NCBI GenBank assembly: GCA_032718475.1 | Contig: JAUCBJ010003956.1 | Coordinates: forward strand, 1-42,629 | Direction of reading: 5' to 3' | Length of the DNA: 42,629 nt | DNA from: Nemertoderma westbladi | Taxonomy: Eukaryota > Xenacoelomorpha > Nemertodermatida > Nemertodermatidae | Shown here: positions 8,309 to 18,718 of the stretch, one piece after another | Layout: every line of letters starts with the position of its first letter | Numbering within the stretch: position 1 is the first letter of the stretch | Made by a program: the position numbers and the translations under genes | The notes under the pieces: model-generated | The model's input: only the letters and a program-made list of their open reading frames with translations | What the model was told of the DNA's origin: nothing | The model's database searches: none

Positions 8309-10210
8309 TTTGCAGATATAGGTAAACTGATTTTAGGTACATGTTGTGCCCTGAAGCTGCAAAGTAGTTTATCAAACGTGTCAGATAGGGAGCAAATTTC
8401 AATTGATGGATCGCATACATCATTATCGTTTTCATTTGTCAAAGGAGACGAAAATACTTTGGCTGCCACAATTCTATTTAAGACACCATTAACCAGCATG
8501 TGGCCTTGTACGTGTACAGCCCTTGATACAGCCTTTCCAGATAACATGTGTTCAACAGTATTTTTAGTGTATGTAAGTTCCAGCAACTCAGATAATCCGG
8601 AACCTTTCATTAAATGTCCGATCGATCCAAGGAAACTCATTTCTGTATGAAATCCACCTAAACGAACTACAACTTTGCTCAATTCGCTGTCTACTGCTGA
8701 GCCTTCAACAATGCCAAAAGCTTTCCACCAAATGGGTTGATCAAATGTAATTATTGGTGTAATGCCATATCTAGATGCATGAGAACATATAAATAAAAGA
8801 GTAGAATATATGCAACTCTCATCATTTGGATTCAAGTCGATTATTGGCAAGAACATTACGGATGACTTCCCAGGGTGACTATTGCCTTTGTAAACCATTT
8901 GCATAAAACCCGACCAAAGTGGTCTATCACGTTTAAACAGTAACGAAACATTCAAAATCAAATTAAGGTTGGAATGTGGATCTGAAATATTTGGATTATT
9001 GAGAGATTCATGTCATTGAATACATGCGACCGTGTGGAATGAAAGTTTTTATGTTGATTCTTCCAACTGCTGCGATTTCCTCAGCAGTAACCTTTTCTGT
9101 TCTAATGATTGGCAAAGTACTGTTTTACAAAAGGTGTAATTGCACCAATAATTCCCATCCCATGGAAAGTATTTTTACCATCAATTATTCTTATGTTGTG
9201 GTCAAGATTATCACCGGCATATTGGATAAATCCTTCGATTGGTTCTTGTACATCTTGACCTTTTACAATGGCAGCCGATCTTTCAAACCTCTGAACTTCT
9301 GAATAAGAACAGCAAAGACCATGGTTGTTCAGGGAATCGATGAGAAATCGTGACTGAAAATGGTGATGCAGTTGAACACCCAATCCCAACTGAAGTGGAG
9401 CTAGAAGTCCCCGTGGACGAGATGACTGGATGATTACTTGCCCTATAGAAGCCACCTTAAGTTCTTGGTCTACTAACAAACACTTCAGAAAAGTAGATAG
9501 TGATTCAGGTAAATAGTTTATTGCAGCATCAATAGATGACATTTCGGTAATGTTAGGGTATGTGTCCTTTTGAGGACTGATCCACTTAATGTCATTTTTT
9601 ATTAGTTTAGCTGCTGTTTCTATTATGTGCCGCTTCTCCTTAACTATGTCTATATTTCTACCCTTTTCCTTAGAGTAAAAATCATGAAGAACTCTATGAG
9701 CAGCTGTGTGGAGTATTACAACATCAGCTTTCCCGTCAATGGATGTTATTATGTCTTCTCCAAAATGCTTTTCCAACTCATTTCTCATGAATTTAAAGCT
9801 GTATGGCTCACATCCTTCTAATCTTGTAAACTCTCCCAATGTTGTTGATGAGGTCATAAATTGTTACAGGATTGTCAATATCTTCAAGAAGTGTAACGAC
9901 TTTAATAAATACATCTTTCTTAATTATATTTTATGGTCTTCCTTTGCATTCTTTAGAACTCTCATTATTTATACTAAATACTTGTGGTATATGTTTACCT
10001 GTACGAAAATTGACACTGCATATCTGGTGATAAACCTCTTTTTCTACTTAGACGTAATAATTCTTTTGAGTTAGTATATTTTTCTCTGCATTTTGAATGC
10101 ACTGACTGGCCTTTGGCAAGGGAGATATTTTCCTTTCGTATTACGCTTGCTCTGATAATTCCTTCAGGAAATTGAATTAATTTTTGTAATGATATGACAT
10201 GAATATAGTA
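8266..10210 (-). pseudogene. Decayed member of a multicopy invertebrate protein family
   Basis: Minus-strand frames join, in order, into one recognisable protein. The N-terminal block (about 10210-10020) ends in HSKCREKYTNSKELL, a Cys/His zinc-binding-like segment. Next come VYHQICSVNFRTGKHIPQVF, a stop (TAA) after KGRP, VFIKVVTLLEDIDNPVTIYD, then a frameshift into the 9825-9102 block with GLGVQLHHHFQSRFLIDSL and FHGMGIIGAITPF. A further shift follows into VTAEEIAAVGRINI, then another into the 8994-8266 block with MFLPIIDLNPNDESCIYSTL, ITFDQPIWWKAF and GGFHTEMSFLGSIGHLM. I recall this architecture from huge families of uncharacterised proteins in cnidarian, mollusc and other invertebrate genomes, presumed element-encoded; the long C-terminal half known there is missing. 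The copy has at least three frameshifts and one stop, so it is dead. Its biochemical function is unknown. Confidence 0.7.
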
Positions 10211-11376
10211 ACGGACATAGTAAAATTGGAATGGTTCACAGTTTTAATAAATCAAAATTTCTAACTCTATTACTATTTGTAGCAAATCCACAACTGATAC
10301 AACTTGGGGGAACTTACGTCAACTATTAGGGGCCATAGCATACCCGATTGAGGTTCATTAGAAATTCCCGTTAACAAGGAACTGGGCTAAAGAAAATGCT
10401 AATTTGAAGCATAACGTAAAGTTGTTTTGAATTGGAACCAGTTCTTACCCCCACTATATCATTTATTATGAATCCGATTCACCCCCCCCCCCCTCCCATA
10501 GTTTCCATAAAAACAACTTCAAACAGACGTTTTCATATAAATATCGAAAATTTGTACATAAACTACACAATTAAATTTTCTGATAATCAGTATCTGTATC
10601 ACAACCAAATGCCTCTTAAACAAGGCTGAACAACGAACTACAAATTTGGTTTTATTCAATTCAATTAGCTTCGTGGTTGCATTTCCTTTAGGAATTGCTT
10701 TTCTAATAAATATTAAAAATTTAAATGTATCAGTACAAACCCTTTTCTCCTAAATTGACTACATTATCTTCAGCTGTAGGAGTCTCATTGCAAATTATAC
10801 ATCGATTGTGATAACTATCCATATCGGTATCCCATCTAACCAAAAACTATCTAACTGACAAGCAATATCTGTGAGTAGCACACCAAGAGTAATATAATTT
10901 ATTATATAGCTAGGTACTCGTACAGTAAAATACCAGTATTTATTATTTCTGATACCATATAAAATATTTAAAATATTCTGGAAATATATTGCTAAGGAAA
11001 ACTCGCCATTGATAAGTAAGATTCAACATTGATGTAGAAAACTTGGTAATTACAGTATTTGAAAACTCGTTGCTACCTTGTGAAACTACCCGTTGCCAAG
11101 GTAACTCGCTGTTGCTATACACAATTCAACGTTGCCAAGGAGAACTTACTACTGTTATTTAAACTTCACAGCTCAATAAAAAACATGTTATCACTATAAA
11201 ACGCGATGTTGGTACAAAAAGACCCCGGTTGCAAGGAAAACTTTCGTTGCTAAGTACATTAAGGTTAAATTTTAATAATGATTTTAATAATGAATATAAT
11301 TTTGTAATTTTCTACAGCATCTCGCTACAAAATACTGAAATGTACATTAAACCGAATTTGGAGTATTTTTAACAAG
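10211..11376. other. No gene; weak X-box-like words
   Basis: AT-rich sequence between the pseudogene and the second element copy. There is a C-rich tract at 10481-10493. From 11060 on, repeated GTTGCNAxGG words occur, including GTTGCCAAGGTAAC (11092-11105) and GTTGCCAAGG (11131). No coding signal was recognised. Confidence 0.45.
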
Positions 11377-11883
11377 TCACTCCCGAATTAGGATCAAAAC
11401 TCCCGTTGCTATGGTCAAAATTCAAGACTTTGTTAAAAAAAATAACTGTAGCGGACTCCACACAATTTTTTTCAATAATCTTCAATATGATTAACTTCCA
11501 ATGTCAATAAAATGCCAAATACGTTACTATAACTACATAAATACTAAAATATGCCCGTTGCTATGGTAACAACAGGATGATGACTTCGCTTGTGATCATG
11601 AATGTTTACTATGTAACATATTAATATGCATCTGAAGAACATATACAATGTTTCTGATGGAATTTTCACATATTAAATAATATTTTTGGTTGCCATGGCA
11701 ACAAGAAATGACCTGATTGGCTGGCAAATTATGGTCATAGCAACATGTGAGGTACTTGATCCTGAATTGGTTTCTTTTTAAAATGATAGTAACCATATTT
11801 AAACTGAAGAAACATTATAGGTGATATTATTTTCTTATTACCTAGGTTACAGGCCAACTACTATTCCACTTCAACGCCGAATC
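11377..11883 (-). repeat. 3' region of the multicopy element, copy 2 (truncated)
   Basis: It starts at the same boundary as copy 1 (TCACTCCCGAATTAGGATCA) and ends 14 or so codons into the pseudogene's coding 3' end. It is therefore a 5'-truncated copy in the same (minus) orientation, 3.8 kb from copy 1. It carries GTTGCTATGGTAAC (11557-11570) and the palindrome GTTGCCATGGCAAC (11689-11702). Confidence 0.85.
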
Positions 11884-12984
11884 TAGAAAAAAACATTTAT
11901 GCTTATAAGGACAATATAATTACAGAGTTTCCTTATTTTGCAACTTTGGGAACACGCAATACGGATACGTTTCCAAAATTTCATAAATTCACTGTACAAT
12001 TAAGTTTGACGATGTATTTCTCACAGTTGTCATGGTAACCAAAGTGCCCCATCGGATTCTCCGATAGTGATTTGGGTGGGGTAGGTCAAGGTTAAAATTC
12101 CGTAGGATTATAGGAAAGGGTTTTTTTTAAATATGACTTTCTGTTGTCATGGTGAAATGGTCTATTTAACCAAGTTCCAACAACCGACTTTGGCCGATTT
12201 TGGATATGTCGAGAAGCATAAAATTTGGGTTTAGAAATATTAAATTAAATTATGTTGCAATTATTCCGAGGTTGAGCCCTATTTTGACTGGACTAATACG
12301 CCAATACTACAGTTTGTAGTAATGTACTGTATAGGCCTATAGTATAAGTACTGTATGATAATGTGCCTTGTTGATTTCTTTATTTCCATCCACCTCGTCT
12401 GTTCAGGACTCTGGTGTCATTAAATTAGCTGGAAGTTGAATTTAATAAACCCATTCCATATGTGAAATGTTTAGTTTTTGTGTATGTGGTTTTTCAAAAT
12501 AATTGTACTACCGGTACAGTATTTCCGATTGTGATTTCAGTTAGAGATAATAAATTTCGAATATACATTTTGCCAATAGCTGAATATTGCATCATTTGTT
12601 TTTAACGTTGTTAATACACGTCATATATAATATGCCTTCGTTAATTTCGTGTGGGTAGTAATAGAAAATGGCAACTAAAAATAATTGGTTAGCATACAAT
12701 AGATTTATTACTTTCAATATTAGATAGATTTCTGTAAATAATAATTATACTATAAACTATATAGCACGATAAACATAACAATACAATAAATAAATATATA
12801 ATAAAATTCGATACACATAAATAATATAAATGTTCTTAATTCGGAATGTTTGAAATAAAAGAAAAACTATTAATATTGAAACGGTGTGTAATTGGCAGAA
12901 AATATTAATATACTTGATAAAAGTAAGAAAATAAACCAACCACCGATAGTATAATATTTCTGGGACGCCGTCCCACCGGACATC
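11884..12984. other. No gene; two more X-box-like words
   Basis: GTTGTCATGGTAAC lies at 12026-12039 and GTTGTCATGGTGAA at 12143-12156. The rest is AT-rich with no recognisable coding. One TAGGCCTA occurs at 12332. Confidence 0.45.
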
Positions 12985-13038
12985 CTTACTGATCAACGTG
13001 TAAGGTGATCTAATATACCTTACACGTTGATCAGTAAG
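12985..13038. repeat. Perfect 22-bp hairpin
   Basis: The 22-bp arm at 12985-13006 (CTTACTGATCAACGTGTAAG plus GT) is exactly complemented at 13017-13038, with a 10-base loop between them. A second short dyad (GGGACGCCGTCCC) lies 20 bp upstream. Perfect identity implies recent origin or selection. It could be a small inverted-repeat element, a transposon terminus or a small-RNA hairpin. Confidence 0.85.
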
Positions 13039-13142
13039 TATGTTTACATGTAAAGTAATCTCAAAAAATAATAAATTACTACATAACATGCTTACTTAAA
13101 AGGTAGAGCAACGTAGGTTTTAATTTTTAAGTTCAAACATGC

Positions 13143-13849
13143 ACCGCTGTAGCAAACTATGCATCTGCAGCTGCAACAAACTATGCATCTGCAGCTGTAA
13201 CAAACTATGTACAGCTGAAACAAACTATGCACAGCTGTAACAAACTATGCACAGCTGTAACAAACTATGTATGTACAGCTGCAACAAACTATGTACAGCT
13301 GTAACAAACTATGTATGTGCAGCTGTAACAAACTATGTATGTGCAGCTGTAATAAACTATGTATGTGCAGCTGTAACAAACTATGTACAGCTGAAACAAA
13401 CTATGCACAGCTGTAACAAACTATGCACAGCTGTAACAAACTATGTACAGCTGTAACAAATTATGTATAGCTGTAACAAATTATGTACAGCTGTAACAAA
13501 CTATGTATGTACAGCTGTAACAAACTATGTACAGCTGTAACAAACTATGCATCTGCAGCTGTAACAAACTAGTGCAGCTGAAACAAACTATGCACAGCTG
13601 TAAAAACTATGTACAGCTGTAACAAACTATGTACAGCTATAACAAACTATGTATGTACATCTGTAACAAACTTTGTATGTACAGCTGTAACAAACTATGT
13701 ATGTGCATGGTATAGCTGTAACAAACTATGTACAGCTGTAACAAACTATGTACAGCTGTAACAAACTATGTATGTACAGCTGTAACAAACTATGTATGTA
13801 CAGCTGTAACAAACTATGTATGTACAGCTGTAACAAACTATGTATGTAC
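13143..13849. repeat. 20-bp minisatellite, left block
   Basis: The unit is GTACAGCTGTAACAAACTAT (20 bp), often with an extra GTAT (24 bp) and with GCAC or CATCTGC variants at the left end. Each unit centres on the palindrome TACAGCTGTA with an E-box CAGCTG. The right part is more regular than the left. Open frames across it are repeat artefacts. Confidence 0.96.
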
Positions 13850-13877
13850 GCTTAAAATCACAAAAAGTGGCCAAAAA

Positions 13878-14474
13878 AATTATTTTTTTTTGTAAAAAAA
13901 AAAGTTTCCCAAAGTATGTAATATTATATATCACCAGAAAGCTCTTGATGCACTGAATTCAATGGTGGTAATTTCCCAATAGCCCCGACCTCATGGTAAC
14001 AAATAATTGAGAAAAACAGATGTCCATTCCTGTAACACTTGTCCCACAATGTAACGCCCGAAATCAGCCAATCAGAGCCCTTGAATGGTGATTTCGGATG
14101 CCTGTAACAATTTGTCCCACCATGTAACACCAGTTGTAATTACATTGAAATGTTAAATTATCCTAGATTTCGTCTCTGAGTGGGAGCTATGCAGCCATTC
14201 CTGATCCCAGTAACACATCCCAATAAAGCGTATTTGAAAATAAAATCAATCATAATAAATCTTTATGGTCCCCATTTCTGGAAAAATTATAAAATATTAT
14301 AGTTTATCAAATAAACATAAAGAGTTTATTAAAACATTTTAACCACTTAAGGTACTTTAGTGACGATTTATATGAAAATTCACAAAAGTATGACGAGTTT
14401 ATTACCGAGTTTATTACTGAGTTTATAACTGTATCACTATGGCTGAGCAGTTAGTCAAAACCTATAAATTGTTC
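13878..14474. other. Left interior of the candidate element
   Basis: Non-coding apart from the start of the Pro/Thr-rich frame. It contains two minus-strand copies of the TGTTACANNGTGGGACA-like word (around 14030-14065 and 14101-14130), each flanked by a second GTAACA, and a run of GAGTTTATTAC repeats at about 14394-14430. Confidence 0.5.
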
Positions 14475-15410
14475 ATCAGTTCTCCCACACCCTCCACAGA
14501 TCCTCCCATAGCTCCCACTCCGTCTCCCACACCCTCCACAGATCATCCTGTACTTCCCACTCCGTCTCCCACACCCGCCACAGAGCCTCCTGTACTTCCC
14601 ACTCCGTCTCCCACACCCTCCACAGAGCCTCCTGTACTTCCCACCCCGTCTCCCACACCCTCCACAGATCCTCCTGTACTTCTCACCCTGTATCCCACAC
14701 CCGCCACAGATCCTCCTGTACTTCCCACACCGTCTCCCACACCCTCCACAGAGCCTCCTGTACTTCCCACCCCGTCTCCCACACCCTCCACAGATCCTCC
14801 TGTACTTCTCACCCTGTATCCCACACCCTCCACAGATCCTCCTGTACCTTTCACCCTGTCTCCCACACCCTCCACAGATCCTCCTGTACTTCCCACACCG
14901 TCTCCCACACCCTCCACAGAGCCTCCTGTACTTCCCACCCCGTCTCCCACACCCTCCACAGATCCTCCTGTACTTCTCACCCTGTATCCCACACCCTCCA
15001 CAGATCCTTCTGTACCTTTCACCCTGTCTCCCACACCCTCCACAGATCCTCCTGTACTTCCCACACCGTCTCCCACACCCTCCACAGATCCTCCTGTACC
15101 TTTCACCCTGTCTCCCACACCCTCCACAGATCCTCCTGTACTTTTCACCCTGTCTCCCACACCCTCCACAGATCCTCCCATTCTCCTCTCGCACCTCTAA
15201 CTACTCCTCTCGCTCCTCCAACTGCTCCACTTGCACCTCTACCTTTTCCCCTCGCACCTCCAACTGCTCCCCTTGCAACTCTACCTTTTCCCCTCACACC
15301 TCTAACTGCTCCCCTTGCACCTCTATTTTTTTCCCTCCCACCTCTAACTGCTCCCCTTGCACCTCTATTTTTTTCCCTCCCACCTCTAACTGCTCCCCTC
15401 ACGGAGCTCC
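14475..15410. repeat. 42-bp Pro/Thr/Ser-rich minisatellite
   Basis: About 17 regular units of 42 bp (14475-15190), then degenerate CTCC/CACCTCT-rich units to about 15410. The period is a multiple of 3, so an ATG-started frame (14439-15200, 253 residues) reads PTPSPTPSTDPPVL-type repeats after MAEQLVKTYKLFIS. The complementary strand is open too (Gly/Arg/Cys repeats). The plus frame would look mucin-like but has no signal peptide, no non-repeat domain and no flanking exon evidence. I treat it as DNA repeat first and as a possible coding exon only weakly. Confidence 0.9.
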
Positions 15411-16680
15411 CAATCACCCTCTCCCAATCGCAGAAGATAGATCTAAGATGGACCGCATCCCATATAAGACAGATCACTATTATTAGTCCTATTTTTATTT
15501 ATTATCAGTATCTTGATACCGGAACGGCAAGCTGATGTCTAATAAGTAATGAAATGTGGTCCTATTCTATACCGTAGTCACATAGTGTCTGTATCAGAGT
15601 CTTATAACTGGTTCTGGTTAGGATTAGTTTGTTTAGTAGTCAATAGTAAACTCTATGCACTGCGCAGATCTGTAGATCCAATAACTTCGAATCAAACGCA
15701 ATAAAGAGGCAGCACTGATACTGTTACCGGTACTACTGTAGGTAGGTAAGTACCAATTCACAGTTAATACTGCTGTTCTGTGTGCATGACCAACAGTCTT
15801 ATCAATATTATAAAGTCTGCACTACTAAAGTGTTACAGGTGAGACATTTCTTACTCTGTAGCCCAAAATTATTCGATTTACTGTTACATGTGGGACGTCC
15901 CGCCTTGTAACGATTTTTTGTGTTACAGGCTTTTGTTACAGGTGGGACAAAGCTCATGCTAATAAATGTAAAAGCAACTAAAGTCTATTTCATAGTCAAT
16001 TGTTGCCACAAATGATTACTCACGCAAAAGACCAAGAACTTGGCTATCTTCTGATATTTGAATCTTCATATCAAGTTTGTTAGAACTGATTCTAGAGCAT
16101 GGTAAAGCAGTGCACTTGGTGTTACACATGGGACAATCCTAATTGACATAATCGACTCGCACGTATAAAACCAGCCATATCTCTGGTTGTGTTTAGTATT
16201 TTTTCGTAAAATCTGGAACATTCCACTTCTTGAAGATTTTCCTTTCAAATAAGAATTTAGTTTATAGAATCCCAATAAAATCCTTTTGGTGAATTCAGGT
16301 GTTACCGTTTGGGACAAGTAATTGTCAAAAATAGGGGTATATTATCTATTGTTTTATTTAAACATGATATCAATAAGACAATTTGGGAGTTATTCCATTG
16401 CATTCCTCTATTATTTAGCTTTAAAATGAGCTATAACTTGTTGAAATACACCCAGTAGATGTCAAAATACATCCCCCACAATGCAATGAACTTTTTTGGA
16501 CAATTGAAAAACCTGCATTTTTTAGTACTAAAAGGTCTGTAAATTCTTTCAAAGTCGGAGTGGCATTATGATTTTTTGTGCATCTGTTGGACCATAAAAT
16601 TATCTTCAAAAATATATATAACTTTACTAGGTTCCAAAAAAAATTTCATTCTAAAATTAAGTCGAATCGTGTGGGAAACG
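15411..16680. other. Right interior of the candidate element
   Basis: AT-rich, no gene recognised. The GTTACA...GGGACA word appears at about 15834, 15882, 15926-15950, 16119 and 16298, all on the plus strand, mirroring the left side. Confidence 0.5.
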
Positions 16681-16714
16681 TTTTTGGCCACTTTTTGTGA
16701 GTTTGGGCCCCTAA

Positions 16715-17877
16715 TGTACAGCTGTAACAAACTATGTACAGCTGTAACAAACTATGTACAGCTGCAACAAACTATGTACAGCTGTAACAAACTATGTACA
16801 GCTGTAACCAAACTATGTACAGCTGTAACAAACTATGTACGTACAGATGTAACAAACTATGTAAAGCTGTAACAAACTATGTACAGCTGTAACAAATTAT
16901 GTACAGCTGTAACAAACTATGTATGTACAGCTGTAACAAACTATGTACAGCTGTAACAAACTATGTACAGCTGAAACAAACTATGTACAGCTGTAACAAA
17001 CTATGTACAGCTGTAACAAACTATGTACAGCTGTAACCAAACTATGTACAGCTGTAACAAACTATGTATGTACAGCTGTAACAAACTATGTACAGCTGTA
17101 ACAAACTATGTACAGCTGTAACAAACTATGTACAGCTGTAACAAACTATGTACAGCTGTAACAAACTATGTACAGCTGCAACAAACTATGTACAGCTGTA
17201 ACAAACTATGTACATCTGTAACAAACTATGTACAGCTGCAACAAACTATGTACAGCTGTAACAAACTATGTACAGCTGTAACAAACTATGTACAGCTGTA
17301 ACAAACTATGTACAGCTGTAACAAACTATGTACAGCTGTAACAAACTATGTACAGCTGTAACAAACTATGTACAGCTGTAACAAACTATGTACAGCTGTA
17401 ACAAACTATGTATGTACAGCTGTAACAAACTATGTACAGCTGTAACAAACTATGTACAGCTGTAACAAACTATGTACAGCTGTAACAAACTATGTACAGC
17501 TGCAACAAACTATGTACAGCTGTAACAAACTATGTACATCTGTAACAAACTATGTACAGCTGCAACAAACTATGTACAGCTGTAACAAACTATGTACAGC
17601 TGTAACAAACTATGTACAGCTGTAACAAACTATGTACAGCTGTAACAAACTATGTACAGCTGTAACAAACTATGTACAGCTGTAACAAACTATGTACAGC
17701 TGTAACAAACTATGTACAGCTGCAACAAACTATGTACAGCTGTAACAAACTATGTACAGCTGTAACAAACTATGTACAGCTGTAACAAACTATGTACAGC
17801 TGTAACAAACTATGTACAGCTGTAACAAACTATGTACAGCTGTAACAAACTATGTACAGCTGCAACAAACTATGTAC
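16715..17877. repeat. 20-bp minisatellite, right block, about 57 copies
   Basis: The same GTACAGCTGTAACAAACTAT unit and orientation as the left block, but far more homogeneous. Long runs of identical units, and a higher-order block repeated near 17080-17260 and 17410-17600 (the same order of GCAACA and CATCTG variants), show recent segmental amplification. Confidence 0.97.
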
Positions 17878-18718
17878 ACACAGCGCTGTATATATATAAA
17901 TTCAGAATACACTTAGCATCAAATTTATAACTATAATAATAGACATATTACTTAAATAATCAAAAGTATCAAAAAATATTGCAAGAAAAATCGCACGATT
18001 GAAATAATATAATGAATTATTTTAGCCTAAATCTTCCAACCGTTACCTTTTTCAGTTAGTAACACCGAGGACTATGTACATTAATGATCTTGCCAGATTG
18101 TTAGCCAAGTAGTGTGTGAGAACCAACGATGAAGTTTAAACCCTGAGTGCTAGAGTGGCGTCCCCACCATGCCTGAACTGAACAGCCAAGAGAGAGGGTC
18201 TTGATAGTTTTTTGTAATCGGTCACTACGTAAGTAATGACATCACACGTTCTCATAAACAGCTGGTGGAGGGAGATACAGGGTGGATGGCAGGTTGGGGC
18301 CAACTAAATGGAGTGGACCGCAATACCCCGAGAACAAGGAGGAAATTAAAGCGATCGGTAACGCAGAAAGATCAGAGGCGAGACGGATGTTTGTCACTTC
18401 TGACCTCATCAGCATGTAAAGTAAAGTAATAATACGTTCCACAAACCACCAGTTTTGGACAAAAGGAGCAAGAGTTTCACAGAGGGGAAAAACTAAGTGA
18501 AAAGAGGCGGCCTCAATTATAGTCAAGTGGATAGGAACAGAGATAAATAGATTTCACTTTGAATTTCGGACAGACAGACAGACATCCTTGGCTGACAGCA
18601 ATAACCACTACGGTATTCTAATAACACTCGTCGTTACGGGGTACAAACTTTTTTTAGAAACTGCAACCACTTAGCATTTCTTTCACCCCCCCCCCCCATG
18701 TAGGGCACCCCATCTCGG
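17878..18718. other. 3' flank of KLHL12, no other gene seen
   Basis: Includes a 13-C tract at about 18686-18698, immediately after (in gene sense) the KLHL12 stop. A minus frame at 18242-18526 has no recognisable family. I found no convincing AATAAA for KLHL12 close by, so its 3' end cannot be placed. Confidence 0.4.

Larger units (their letters stand above)
13859..16699. mobile_element. Candidate 2.84-kb inverted-repeat element splitting the array
   Basis: CACAAAAAGTGGCCAAAAA at 13859-13877 is exactly complemented at 16681-16699. Slightly further in, GTTTCCCA at about 13902 is mirrored by TGGGAAAC at about 16672. The two ends lie 10-16 bp from the same 20-bp satellite in the same orientation. 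This is what insertion of an element into one array would leave; array edges TGTAC on both sides are compatible with a short target duplication. Near each end a word of the form TGTTACANGTGGGACA recurs, pointing inward in opposite orientations (14030, 14101 on minus; 15834-16316 on plus). No transposase is visible. The interior carries the 42-bp Pro/Thr-rich repeat. Confidence 0.5.

Noticed and set aside
8378-9302. Plus-strand open frames opposite the multicopy-family pseudogene
   Set aside because: They are antisense shadows; the minus-strand frames carry the family motifs in order.
10430-10629. 65-residue plus frame with a proline run
   Set aside because: The proline run is a poly-C tract; the rest is AT-rich with no family.
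14451-15194. Minus-strand Gly/Arg/Cys and Gly/Val repeat frames opposite the Pro/Thr array
   Set aside because: The 42-bp period leaves several frames open on both strands; there is no start context or non-repeat sequence.
13247-16872. Cys/Asn-rich open frames (CNKLC repeats) in the 20-bp arrays
   Set aside because: Repeat artefact; they break wherever a 24-bp variant unit shifts the frame.
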